Shown: positions 1 through 7,730 of the stretch, piece by piece | How positions within the stretch are numbered: position 1 is the stretch's first letter | How the letters are laid out: each line of letters begins with the position of its first letter | Source of the DNA: Janthinobacterium sp. 61 | GTDB lineage: Bacteria; Pseudomonadota; Gammaproteobacteria; Burkholderiales; Burkholderiaceae_D | Length of the DNA: 64,000 bases | Assembly: GCF_002846335.1 (NCBI RefSeq) | Contig: NZ_PJMQ01000001.1 | Location: 372,001 to 436,000 of the forward strand | Direction: 5' to 3' | Notes under the pieces: model-generated | Told to the model about the DNA's origin: nothing | The model's database searches: none | What the model saw: only the letters and a program-made list of their open reading frames with translations | Program-made: the position numbers and the translations under genes

Positions 1-762
1 CGATTGTTCGTGGGCGACTATATCGGCGAGTTCTCGCCCGGCCACCTGGTGCTGACGGGGCCGCGCCTGCCGCACAACTGGATTTCCAACGTGGTGCCGG
101 AAGGGGGCGTGGCCTTGCGCGACATGATCGTGCAATTCGCCCACGCGCCGCTGGCCGGCGCCGCGCGTGTCATCCCCGAATTGCGCGAACTGCTGCCGCT
201 GCTGGAGCGCTCCAGCTATGGCGTGGAGTTTTTTGACATGGGCCACGAGGCCGAGCAGCACCTGGCGCGCATCCGCGTCACGCATGGCGCCGAGCGCTTC
301 GCCGAATTCGTGCAATTAATGAGCAAGCTGGCGCGCACCGCCAATTACCGTTTGCTGTCGAGCGCCTCCCTGCGTTCGTACGACGATGACGCCACCCTGG
401 CCAAGGTCAATGCCGTCCTCAACTACATCACGGACAATTACCGCGAGCCGATTTCGGCGGAAATGCTGGCCGAGCAGGTCGGCATGTCCCTGAGCAAATT
501 CTCGCGCTTCTTCCGCAAGGCGACAGGCAACAGCTTCACGGATTTCATCAGCCGCCTGCGCATCAACAAGGCCTGCCAGCTGCTGATGGATACCGATCAT
601 TATGTGTCGAACGTCTGCTACGACGTGGGTTTTCAGAACGTGGCCAACTTCAACCGCCGCTTCCTGCAGGTGAAGGGCGTCACGCCCAAGGAATTCCGGC
701 GCCAGGCCGACGGCCGCTTTGGCGGCATCGGCGGGCCTGTTGCGGATACGCCACTGGCCTAG
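1..762 (+). CDS. AraC-family transcriptional regulator (5' end outside window)
   Basis: The reading frame is open from the first base, so the N-terminus lies outside the window. The visible first half (GPRLPHNW and following) reads as a cupin-like effector domain. The C-terminal ~100 residues are a double helix-turn-helix of the AraC/XylS type: LAEQVGMSLSKFSRFFRKATG is the first HTH, and the closing DVGFQNVANFNRRF followed by KGVTPKEFRR is the family hallmark. It probably regulates sugar or other catabolic genes located upstream of the window. The ligand and targets cannot be read from this sequence. Confidence 0.88.
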   Translation, partial: RLFVGDYIGEFSPGHLVLTGPRLPHNWISNVVPEGGVALRDMIVQFAHAPLAGAARVIPELRELLPLLERSSYGVEFFDMGHEAEQHLARIRVTHGAERFAEFVQLMSKLARTANYRLLSSASLRSYDDDATLAKVNAVLNYITDNYREPISAEMLAEQVGMSLSKFSRFFRKATGNSFTDFISRLRINKACQLLMDTDHYVSNVCYDVGFQNVANFNRRFLQVKGVTPKEFRRQADGRFGGIGGPVADTPLA

Positions 763-834
763 CCGCTGTCATTACCTTGTCATTATGCCCAGCTAATCTC
801 CTCGGTTTCACTCTCAACCTGAACCGAGGAATGC

Positions 835-2895
835 ATGAACGTCGCAGCGACCCTGATACCGACCCCGAAACTGACCCTGCTGGCCATCGCCGCCGGCTTG
901 TGCCTGTCCGCTTGCGGCGGCAGCGATAATACGCCGGCGGAACCGGCCAAGCCCGTGGCGCAGACGGGCGTCTTCCTCGACGGCGCGGTGGAGGGCCTCG
1001 ATTACGTGGCCGGTAGTGCGGCCAAGGCCAGCACCAATGCCAAGGGCGAATTCATTTGCAACCCTGGCGAGACGGTGGCTTTCAGTGTGGGCGGCCTGGC
1101 CCTGGGTTCGGCGCCATGCGGCGCCGTCGTCACGCCGCTGGCGCTGGCCGGCAGCACGAATGTGGCGGACGACAAGGTCGTCAACCGCCTGCTGGCGCTG
1201 CAACTGCTCGATGACGACAGCGATCCGTCGAACGGCATCAAGCTCACGGCCGAAGTGAAGACGGCGCTGGCCGGCAAGACACTGGACTTTGCCAGCGCCC
1301 CCGCCGTATTCAATACGGCCCTGGCCGCACACTTGAGCAGCGCGGGCGGAAAATTCGCCAGCCGCACGGTCGACGGGGAGCGCCGCGCCCTCGTGCGCGA
1401 GCATTTCGAAGACACCCTCGCTTCCAAGGTGGGTGCGCCCTTCAATGAAGCGCTGACGCAGGCTAATTCGGTCGGCGAAGTGAAAGTCACGGTGACGCGC
1501 TACCAGATCCAGGCGGCGGACAAATACTATGTACCGTACGAAGGCGCGAATGCCAAGATCAAGGGCGAGTTCCCGAACGGCTTTTTGCCGTCGTACGGCT
1601 CCGGCCTGGCCTACAAGGGCAAGAATGCGGCGGGCGACCTGGAGTTCTATGGCTTGACGGACCGCGGCCCGAACGGCGACGGTCCGCTGGTGCCCGATCC
1701 ATCGGGCAAGGGCACCATCGGCAGCAAGATCTTCCCGTCGCCCAGCTTTACTCCCTCTTTTGGCGTGCTCACGGTGGGCAAGAACGGCGCCATCTTGACT
1801 TCGTCGACGCCGATCAAGGTGTCCGCCACGGTGAACACCTCGGGCTTGCCCGTGCCGGTGGGCGCGGTGGGCAATTCGGCCGAGATTCCCGTCATGGATG
1901 TGATGAAGTTCGACCCGGCCGGCAAGGCCGTCTTCAACGCGGGCGGCCTCGATTCGGAAGCCATCGTCGTCGATGCGAAGCGCAACGCGCTGTGGGTGTC
2001 CGACGAATACGGCCCCTTCATCATCAGGATCGATGCGGCCACGGGTATCATCCAGGCCAAGTACGAGCCGGGCAAGGGCTTGCCGGCGCTGTTCGCCAAG
2101 CGCCGCGCGAACCGGGGCATGGAAGGCATGACCCTCGACACGAGCAACGACAAGCTGTACGCCTTCCTGCAAAGCCCCCTGTCCGATGGCACGGCACCGT
2201 ACTCGGTGACGAAGAAAAATGAACAGGTGGAGCGTTTCGCCCGCTTTACGCGCTGGATCGAATTCGATCCGACGACGGGCACCAGCGGCAAGATGTATGC
2301 GTATCCCCTGAATGCGGCCGATTACCAGGATGGCCGCACGGGCAATGCCAAGCTGGGCGACATGGTGGCGCTGGGCGGCGGCAAGTTCCTCGTCATCGAG
2401 CAGGGTGCCGCGCCATCGGGCAAGGTCTTCAATAAACTGATGCTGGTCGAATTGAAGGGCGCCACCGATATCGCGGCCGCCGCCTTCAACGCGACGACCT
2501 CCGACCTGGAAAAGAGCAGCATGGGCGGCGCGGCCGTCAATGGCGCCGACTGGGCCGCTGTCACGCCGCTCAAGAAAACCCTGCTGTTGGACTTGAACGC
2601 CATCGGCTGGGCGGCGGAAAAGGCGGAAGGACTGACCCTGATCGACGACTCCACCATCGCGCTGGCCAACGACAATGACTTCGGCCTGAAAACCAAGATC
2701 TTTGACGCGAATGGCGTGGAAGTGGCGGACGCCGACGTGACCAAGTGCACGGTCGACGCGAACGGCGCCATCGTCACCAGCGCTGCCGTCGGCTGCACTG
2801 CGGGCAATACCATCCGCGTGGCGCGCGGCGACGACCGTGAACGTCCAAGCCGTTTGTGGATCGTGAAGTTCGCCAAGGCGCTCAATACGTATTGA
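835..2895 (+). CDS. Esterase-like activity of phytase family lipoprotein
   Basis: 686 aa. The N-terminus is a lipoprotein signal with a lipobox (LSAC, Cys about residue 27) followed by GGSDN, so the mature protein is probably membrane-anchored. The region from about residue 230 to the end reads as the phytase-like esterase domain: YGLTDRGPNGDGP, a GGLDSEAI segment, LWVSDEYGPFIIRID, and a late AEGLTLIDDSTIALANDNDFG. Such proteins are beta-propeller-like secreted phosphoesterases, and the substrate is usually unknown. A GAGGA ribosome-binding site lies 4 bases before the ATG. The gene is followed by a REP-like palindrome and a strong terminator, so it is probably monocistronic. Confidence 0.85.
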   Translation: MNVAATLIPTPKLTLLAIAAGLCLSACGGSDNTPAEPAKPVAQTGVFLDGAVEGLDYVAGSAAKASTNAKGEFICNPGETVAFSVGGLALGSAPCGAVVTPLALAGSTNVADDKVVNRLLALQLLDDDSDPSNGIKLTAEVKTALAGKTLDFASAPAVFNTALAAHLSSAGGKFASRTVDGERRALVREHFEDTLASKVGAPFNEALTQANSVGEVKVTVTRYQIQAADKYYVPYEGANAKIKGEFPNGFLPSYGSGLAYKGKNAAGDLEFYGLTDRGPNGDGPLVPDPSGKGTIGSKIFPSPSFTPSFGVLTVGKNGAILTSSTPIKVSATVNTSGLPVPVGAVGNSAEIPVMDVMKFDPAGKAVFNAGGLDSEAIVVDAKRNALWVSDEYGPFIIRIDAATGIIQAKYEPGKGLPALFAKRRANRGMEGMTLDTSNDKLYAFLQSPLSDGTAPYSVTKKNEQVERFARFTRWIEFDPTTGTSGKMYAYPLNAADYQDGRTGNAKLGDMVALGGGKFLVIEQGAAPSGKVFNKLMLVELKGATDIAAAAFNATTSDLEKSSMGGAAVNGADWAAVTPLKKTLLLDLNAIGWAAEKAEGLTLIDDSTIALANDNDFGLKTKIFDANGVEVADADVTKCTVDANGAIVTSAAVGCTAGNTIRVARGDDRERPSRLWIVKFAKALNTY

Positions 2896-2908
2896 TATGA
2901 TGTGCAGT

Positions 2909-2947
2909 GTCGGATTACGCGGCGCGCGCGCCGCTAATCCGACCTAC
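2909..2947. repeat. REP-like palindrome, copy 1
   Basis: GTCGGATTA and TAATCCGAC form inverted arms (2909-2917 and 2935-2943) around a GC-only centre, and CTAC follows on the right. The right arm read in reverse is GTAGGTCGGATTA. The same sequence recurs at 3013-3054, 56843-56876 and 56895-56934. Confidence 0.75.
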
Positions 2948-2952
2948 AAAAC

Positions 2953-2991
2953 AAAAAGCCGCGCGGTGCTGGATGCACCGCGCGGCTTTTT
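2953..2991. terminator. Bidirectional rho-independent terminator
   Basis: A perfect 12-bp stem (2958-2969 with 2975-2986) has a 5-base loop. Five A's precede it and five T's follow. It sits between two convergent genes, the phytase-like lipoprotein and the S9 peptidase, and can end both transcripts. Confidence 0.92.
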
Positions 2992-3012
2992 ATTGTGGAA
3001 ATCGAGGGTAGT

Positions 3013-3054
3013 TCGGATTAGGCGGGGCCGCCGAGGCCAAAGGCCGTAATCCGA
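3013..3054. repeat. REP-like palindrome, copy 2 (inverted to copy 1)
   Basis: TCGGATTA at 3013-3020 pairs with TAATCCGA at 3047-3054. The TTACG-type arm is on the right here, the opposite of copy 1, so the two copies form an inverted pair around the terminator. Confidence 0.65.
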
Positions 3055-3065
3055 CATTCACCCGC

Positions 3066-5150
3066 TTACTTCTTGGTGTAGGTATTCAACCAATCCAAAA
3101 CCGTGTGATGCCACAGCAGCGAGTTGGCCGGTTTCAGCACCCAGTGGTTTTCGTCAGGGAAGACCAGCAGCTTGCTCGGGATACCCTGGCGCTGCAGCGC
3201 CGTGAAGGTGCCCAGGCCTTGCGCGGTGGGGATGCGGAAGTCCAGGTCGCCCTGGACCACCAGCATCGGCGTCTTCCAGTTTTTCACGAAGTTCACGGGA
3301 TTGAACTGTTCGTGCTTGGCTGGCGCATCGTAGTACGGGCCGCCGTTTTCCCATTCGGTGAACCAGAGTTCTTCCGTCGCGTAAGCCATGCCGCGATTGT
3401 CGAACACGCCATCGTGGTTGACCAGGCATTTGAAGCCGTCCGGCCAGTTCCCGGCGATCCAGTTCATCATGTAGCCGCCGTACGACGCGCCCAGCGCGCA
3501 GCTGCGCTCGCGGTCCAGCCATGGAAACTTCTTGGTGGCCGCTTCCAGGCCCTTTTGCAGGTCGACCAGCGGCTTGCCGCCCCAGTCGCCGCTGATGGAG
3601 TCCGTGAACTTCTGGCCATAGCCGGTGGAGCCGTGGAAGTCGATGAAGACGGTGGCGTAGCCGGCGCCTGCATACACTTGCGGATTCCAGCGGTAGCTCC
3701 AGCTATTGCCGAAGCTGCCTTGCGGGCCGCCGTGCACGAGGAATGCGACAGGATACTTTTCACCCGCCTTGGCGTTCCATGGCTTCATCACGTGGCCGTA
3801 GACGGTTTCGCCATTCGCGCCCGCGAACGAGAATTGTTCATATTCGCCGAAACGCACATCGGCCAGCGCTTGCGCATTCTGTTTCGTCAGCTGGACCATC
3901 GGCGCGTTTTCCGACTTCGCGTCGAGCTTGCGCGTGTACAGCTGCGCGCCCGAGGCCAGGTTGGCTTGCGCCAGCACGATGGTGTTGCCGCGCACGTCGA
4001 AGTCGCCCACGGCGCCCTTGCCAGTCAGCGCATTGACCTTGCCGCTGGCCGCGTCGATGTGGAACAGACGGTGCTGGCCTACGTCATCGGCGGCGACGAG
4101 GAAGGCCTTGCCATCCGGCGTCCAGCGGAAGTCGGCCACGGAACGGTCCCAGTCGTCGGCCACGGTGCGCTTCTTGCCTGTGGCGACATCCATCAAGACC
4201 AGGTGGAAGCGGTCCGCCTCGAAGCCCGGCTTGGTCATGGCCACATAGGCCAGGGTGCGGCCATCGGGCGAGTAGGTGGCCTTGGCATCCCAGGCGGGAT
4301 TGTCGGCGGTGAGGTTGCGCGGCGCCTGGCCACCAGTTGCTGGAATAGTGTAGACGTCGAAGTTGGTCGACCACGATTCCGTGCGACCGGCCACGCGCAC
4401 GGAGAAGGCTACCGTCTTGCCGTCCGGGCTGAAGTGGTATTCGCCATTGTCGCCGAAGGGCTTCGATGGCGCGTCGCCATCGAGGGTGCCGCTCAGGCTA
4501 ACGGGCGTGGCGCTGACCTTGCCGGTGGCGTCGATGGGCGCCGAGTACAGCGCGTTGCGTCGGCCGTCGGCCCAGGTATCCCAGTGGCGCACGAACATCT
4601 GGTCGTAGACCATGCCGCTCGCCTTGTTCTTGGCTTTTTCATCCAGGCGCTTCTTGGTGCAGGCGATATCCGCGCAATCGAGGAAGACGCCCATGCTGAA
4701 GGCCAGGCGATCGCCCTGCGGCGACAGCCGGTAGGTGTCGACGTCCAGCGCCAGGTCGGTGACCTTTGCTGCTTCGCCGCCGTTCAGGGGCAGCTGCCAC
4801 ACTTGCGAGGAGCCGGAGCGGCCGGACAGGAAGTAGATGGCGTCGCCGTTCGGCGACCATTGCGGGTCGCTGGCGCTGGCATCGCCGCGCGTGAGCTGGC
4901 GTGGCGCCGCGTTCGGCGCGCGCAGGTCGATCATCCACAGCTGCGTGTTGCCGCGGTTTTTGTCCAGGTTGGTAGTACGCACCGTGTAGACGACGCGCGT
5001 GGCGTCCGGCGACAGCACGGGGCTGCCTACGCGTTCCATGGCAACCATGTCTTCGACGGTGAAACCGCGCGGAGCGGCCAGCGCAGGGATGGCGGCGGTG
5101 GTGGCCATGGCGGCACTGAATGCTCCCAAGAGCAGCAGACGTAAACTCAT
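3066..5150 (-). CDS. S9 family peptidase (acylaminoacyl/dipeptidyl peptidase type)
   Basis: 694 aa, with a signal peptide ending about residue 25 (ALAAPRG), so it is secreted, probably periplasmic. The N-terminal ~400 residues are a WD40-like beta-propeller with PD40 motifs (LSPDATRVVYTV, WSPNGDAIYFLSG, FSPDGKTVAFSV, YSPDGRTLAYVA). The C-terminal prolyl-oligopeptidase domain carries the nucleophile in GASYGGYM (Ser about residue 556), an Asp in QGDLDFRIP (about 637) and a His in DENHWVL (about 669). These match the Ser-Asp-His triad of family S9C. It likely removes residues or dipeptides from short peptides. A GGGAG site precedes the ATG. No partner gene is adjacent. Confidence 0.93.
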   Translation of the reverse strand: MSLRLLLLGAFSAAMATTAAIPALAAPRGFTVEDMVAMERVGSPVLSPDATRVVYTVRTTNLDKNRGNTQLWMIDLRAPNAAPRQLTRGDASASDPQWSPNGDAIYFLSGRSGSSQVWQLPLNGGEAAKVTDLALDVDTYRLSPQGDRLAFSMGVFLDCADIACTKKRLDEKAKNKASGMVYDQMFVRHWDTWADGRRNALYSAPIDATGKVSATPVSLSGTLDGDAPSKPFGDNGEYHFSPDGKTVAFSVRVAGRTESWSTNFDVYTIPATGGQAPRNLTADNPAWDAKATYSPDGRTLAYVAMTKPGFEADRFHLVLMDVATGKKRTVADDWDRSVADFRWTPDGKAFLVAADDVGQHRLFHIDAASGKVNALTGKGAVGDFDVRGNTIVLAQANLASGAQLYTRKLDAKSENAPMVQLTKQNAQALADVRFGEYEQFSFAGANGETVYGHVMKPWNAKAGEKYPVAFLVHGGPQGSFGNSWSYRWNPQVYAGAGYATVFIDFHGSTGYGQKFTDSISGDWGGKPLVDLQKGLEAATKKFPWLDRERSCALGASYGGYMMNWIAGNWPDGFKCLVNHDGVFDNRGMAYATEELWFTEWENGGPYYDAPAKHEQFNPVNFVKNWKTPMLVVQGDLDFRIPTAQGLGTFTALQRQGIPSKLLVFPDENHWVLKPANSLLWHHTVLDWLNTYTKK

Positions 5151-5388
5151 TCAAACTCCCGATTCTTATGACGACGTTATTGATATGGTATTGACGTGGC
5201 CGGCTGTACCGCCGGCAGCCCGACATCATAGCAATAAAGACGTGCTTGCTGCGGGAGTTGACCGTCGGTTAGCCGGTCGGCGGTGCCAGTTGGTCGAGTG
5301 GTCGGGCGCGCAGATGTTTTCTTACAGAAACAGCTGTTTTTATGCAAAGTGCTAGACTGCCGGCCTTTGACGACTACTCTCGATACCC

Positions 5389-5985
5389 ATGCGCCTGACT
5401 ACTCTCACCCTGACCGCCGCCGCCCTGTTCGCCGCCTTGCCGGTCCATGCCGCCACCATGCCCACGCTGGAGCAAATCCAGGCTGCCGTGCAGGCGGGCG
5501 TGGCCAAGACCCAAGCCAAGATGCAATCGGCTATGCCGGTACCGATCGCCGTCAAGGTCAAGAGCCTGCAGGGTTGCCAGGATTCGCTGGAAGTGCCAAA
5601 CGAAGTGGTGTGCCTGGTCGCCATGAGCGCCGGCATGCGCGACGGTTTTAATGTATTGCCGCTGCGTAAAGAGGGCGGCACCTGGGTCGGCGTCGAGCGC
5701 AAGAACGCCAAGTTCGCGGGACCCTCGCCGGCCGAGGCGCAAGCGATGATACGCGCCTGGGCCAAGGAAGAAGTGGCGCGCAATCCGGAAGCGGCCAAGG
5801 ATGTGCAGATGCAGGAAGCGCAGAGCACCATGCAGGTCAAGGTCGTCAACGAGTGCGATGTCCAGCGCAAGACTGGCTACCTGGTATGCGATACGGAATT
5901 GAGCGTGCCGAGTCGTCCGGAAGGCATCAAGACGGAACTGACCTTCATGCTGGAAAGCGGCAACTGGCGTTACGTGCCGCGTTAA
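5389..5985 (+). CDS. Small secreted protein of unknown function
   Basis: 198 aa. The N-terminus is a classical signal peptide with a cleavage site after PVHA (about residue 21). The mature part is rich in Ala, Val and Lys and has three cysteines (QGCQD, VVCLV, NECDV) plus a fourth in LVCDTEL, compatible with two disulfides. It contains no motif I recognise. The gene stands alone, divergent from the S9 peptidase, with an AT-rich leader holding an AAACAGCTGTTT palindrome at 5328-5339. The function is unknown; a periplasmic role is inferred only from the signal peptide. Confidence 0.7.
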   Translation: MRLTTLTLTAAALFAALPVHAATMPTLEQIQAAVQAGVAKTQAKMQSAMPVPIAVKVKSLQGCQDSLEVPNEVVCLVAMSAGMRDGFNVLPLRKEGGTWVGVERKNAKFAGPSPAEAQAMIRAWAKEEVARNPEAAKDVQMQEAQSTMQVKVVNECDVQRKTGYLVCDTELSVPSRPEGIKTELTFMLESGNWRYVPR

Positions 5986-6343
5986 GCTGCCGGCCGTCAC
6001 ACCGCTCACGTATCAAAGTGCGGCGCGCCAGCGGCCGCATTCCCGCACCTCATTCCCACACTCCTGCCCGGGCATTGCTGCGCGTCCATCAGACATGCGC
6101 CCGGCGGCAGGCAGACATTCCTTCCCCTATAGCGCCAGCATCCCTTTCAATCAATATGGATTAATTGATAAATTTATCAATTAATTACTTGTTTGCAATG
6201 AAAGTGATAGAATTGGTGATTATTGCTGAATTTGTTGTGATTTCGCCATATAAACTAATTTATTTGTTTTAATCATTATTTTTGGCGTATGATATTGATA
6301 ATGCAAAAGTAAATGCCGCAATGTGCATGTCTGGAGAGTCGCC
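5986..6343. other. AT-rich intergenic region with a 26-bp palindrome
   Basis: 358 bases without a gene. The first half is of ordinary composition. The segment 6155-6310 is strongly AT-rich compared with the high-GC surroundings and holds a perfect palindrome at 6160-6185. It probably contains the promoter and operator of the HD-GYP gene downstream. No convincing -35/-10 pair was fixed. Confidence 0.6.
6160..6185. promoter_or_regulatory. Perfect 26-bp AT palindrome, likely operator
   Basis: The half-site ATTAATTGATAAA is followed by its exact reverse complement. It lies about 160 bases before the HD-GYP start. It has no T-run and its stem is all A/T except for one G/C per arm, so a protein-binding site is more likely than a terminator. 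Confidence 0.55.
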
Positions 6344-7585
6344 TTGCTGAAAAAAATAACGAGTAATGAACTGGTACTGGGAATGTATGTCGAGCGCCTC
6401 GGCCGCTCCTGGCTCGATACCCCTTTCTGGACGCGTTCCTTCCTGCTCGAGTCGCCGGCTGACCTGGAGCGTATCCGCGCGGCACGCCTCTGCGAGGTGT
6501 GGATCGACACGGCGCGCGGGCTGGCGCTGGCGGAACCGGCATCGGCATGCGCATCGTTCGCTGCTGTGGAACCGCCAGTCGCAAATGCAGCGCCCGCGCC
6601 CGCGCCCGCAGCCCATGCTGGCCCGGCCCGCTCGCGCGAAGAGGAAATGGCGCACGCCCGGCGCCTGCTGGAGCGCTCGCGCCAGGCCGTGCAGACGATG
6701 TTCGACGAGGCGCGCATGGGCAAGGCCCTGTCGGCGGCGCAGGCCTACGAGCTGGTCGATGATATCGCCGCCTCGGTGCTGCGCGGTGGCGACGTGCTGC
6801 TGGGGTTGGCACGCCTGAAGACCGCCGACAATTACACGTATATGCATTCGGTGGCCGTGTGCGCGCTGATGACGGCGCTGGCCAGGGAACTGGGTCTGGC
6901 GCCCGAGCAGGTGCGCTCGGCCGGCCTGGCGGGTTTGCTGCACGATATCGGCAAGATGGCCGTACCGTCCGCCATCCTCAACAAGCCGGGCAGCCTGAGC
7001 GAAGTGGAATTTTCCTCCGTGCGCGCCCATGCGGCGGCCGGCCATCGCATGCTGATCGAGGTGGGCGATATCGATCCGGTGGCGCTGGACGTGTGTCTGC
7101 ACCACCATGAAAAACTTGATGGCAGCGGTTATCCCAAGGGTTTGTGTGGCGAGGAAATCAGCCTGTATGCGCGCATGGGTGCCATCTGCGACGTGTACGA
7201 CGCGATCACCTCGAACCGGCCGTACAAGAAGGGCTGGTGCCCGGCCGAGTCGCTGCGCCGCATGGCGGCCTGGCGCGGCGGGCATCTGGACGCGAGACTG
7301 TTTGCCGCTTTCGTCAAATGCCTGGGCATTTATCCGCTGGGCACCCTGGTGCGCCTGCAATCGGAGCGCCTGGCCGTGGTGGTGGGGCAGGCGGCGGGCA
7401 AGACGCTGACTTCGCCCACGGTACGCGTGTTTTTTTCCATCCGCGCCGGCACCTGTATCGCACCCTGCGTCATTGACTTGGCGGCGCCAGGTTGCCAAGA
7501 GCGCGTTGTTTCCACGGAAAGCGCGGAGCGGTGGGGCTTGCTGGACGTCGACCGTTACTGGGCCGGCGAACCAGCCGTGGCATAG
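6344..7585 (+). CDS. HD-GYP domain c-di-GMP phosphodiesterase
   Basis: 413 aa from the TTG at 6344, chosen because GGAG at 6333-6336 lies 7 bases upstream and the protein then begins MLKKI, as in relatives with an N-terminal DUF3391 domain. An Ala/Pro-rich linker (about residues 65-90) follows. The HD-GYP domain carries the HD pair in HDIGK (about residue 200) and HHHEKLDGSGYPKG (about 252-265), so metal-binding and GYP signatures are both intact and hydrolysis of c-di-GMP to pGpG/GMP is expected. It has no membrane segment and is cytoplasmic. An Aer-like chemoreceptor follows in the same direction after a hairpin, and a diguanylate cyclase lies 10 kb on; together they suggest control of motile versus sessile life. 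Confidence 0.93.
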   Translation: MLKKITSNELVLGMYVERLGRSWLDTPFWTRSFLLESPADLERIRAARLCEVWIDTARGLALAEPASACASFAAVEPPVANAAPAPAPAAHAGPARSREEEMAHARRLLERSRQAVQTMFDEARMGKALSAAQAYELVDDIAASVLRGGDVLLGLARLKTADNYTYMHSVAVCALMTALARELGLAPEQVRSAGLAGLLHDIGKMAVPSAILNKPGSLSEVEFSSVRAHAAAGHRMLIEVGDIDPVALDVCLHHHEKLDGSGYPKGLCGEEISLYARMGAICDVYDAITSNRPYKKGWCPAESLRRMAAWRGGHLDARLFAAFVKCLGIYPLGTLVRLQSERLAVVVGQAAGKTLTSPTVRVFFSIRAGTCIAPCVIDLAAPGCQERVVSTESAERWGLLDVDRYWAGEPAVA

Positions 7586-7601
7586 CGCAAGCCACGGCTG
7601 G
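7571..7601 (+). terminator. Hairpin over the HD-GYP stop codon
   Basis: Perfect 11-bp arms (7571-7581 with 7591-7601) enclose the TAG stop. The tract that follows is A/T-rich but not a clean T-run, so termination may be partial. Confidence 0.5.
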
Positions 7602-7609
7602 AATAAAGT

Positions 7610-7632
7610 ATATTTTGTTAATAACAAAATAT
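7610..7632. promoter_or_regulatory. 23-bp AT palindrome upstream of the Aer-like receptor
   Basis: Two 11-base arms (ATATTTTGTTA and its exact complement) flank one central base. It lies about 100 bases before the receptor start in a short AT-rich island. A regulator-binding site is more likely than a terminator because no T-run follows. Confidence 0.45.
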
Positions 7633-7730
7633 TAAAATAAGGGTGCCAGTGCCGCGTCCGTTTTCCTGTCTGGCGACTGTGCCTTGTCCGCTTACCCGTC
7701 ACCGTACGGGCTACCTCTGAGGATGTGACC

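Noticed and set aside
814..2172. Long minus-strand open frame opposite the phytase-like gene
   Set aside because: High-GC antisense shadow; composition is Arg/His/Gln-rich without domains, and the plus-strand gene has a lipobox, domains and a ribosome-binding site.
3105..5144. Long plus-strand frame opposite the S9 peptidase
   Set aside because: Antisense shadow; the minus-strand protein has a complete catalytic triad.
7634..7660. Possible sigma-28 promoter before the Aer-like receptor
   Set aside because: TAAA and GCCG are 14 bases apart rather than 15 and the -10 extension does not match; too weak to report.
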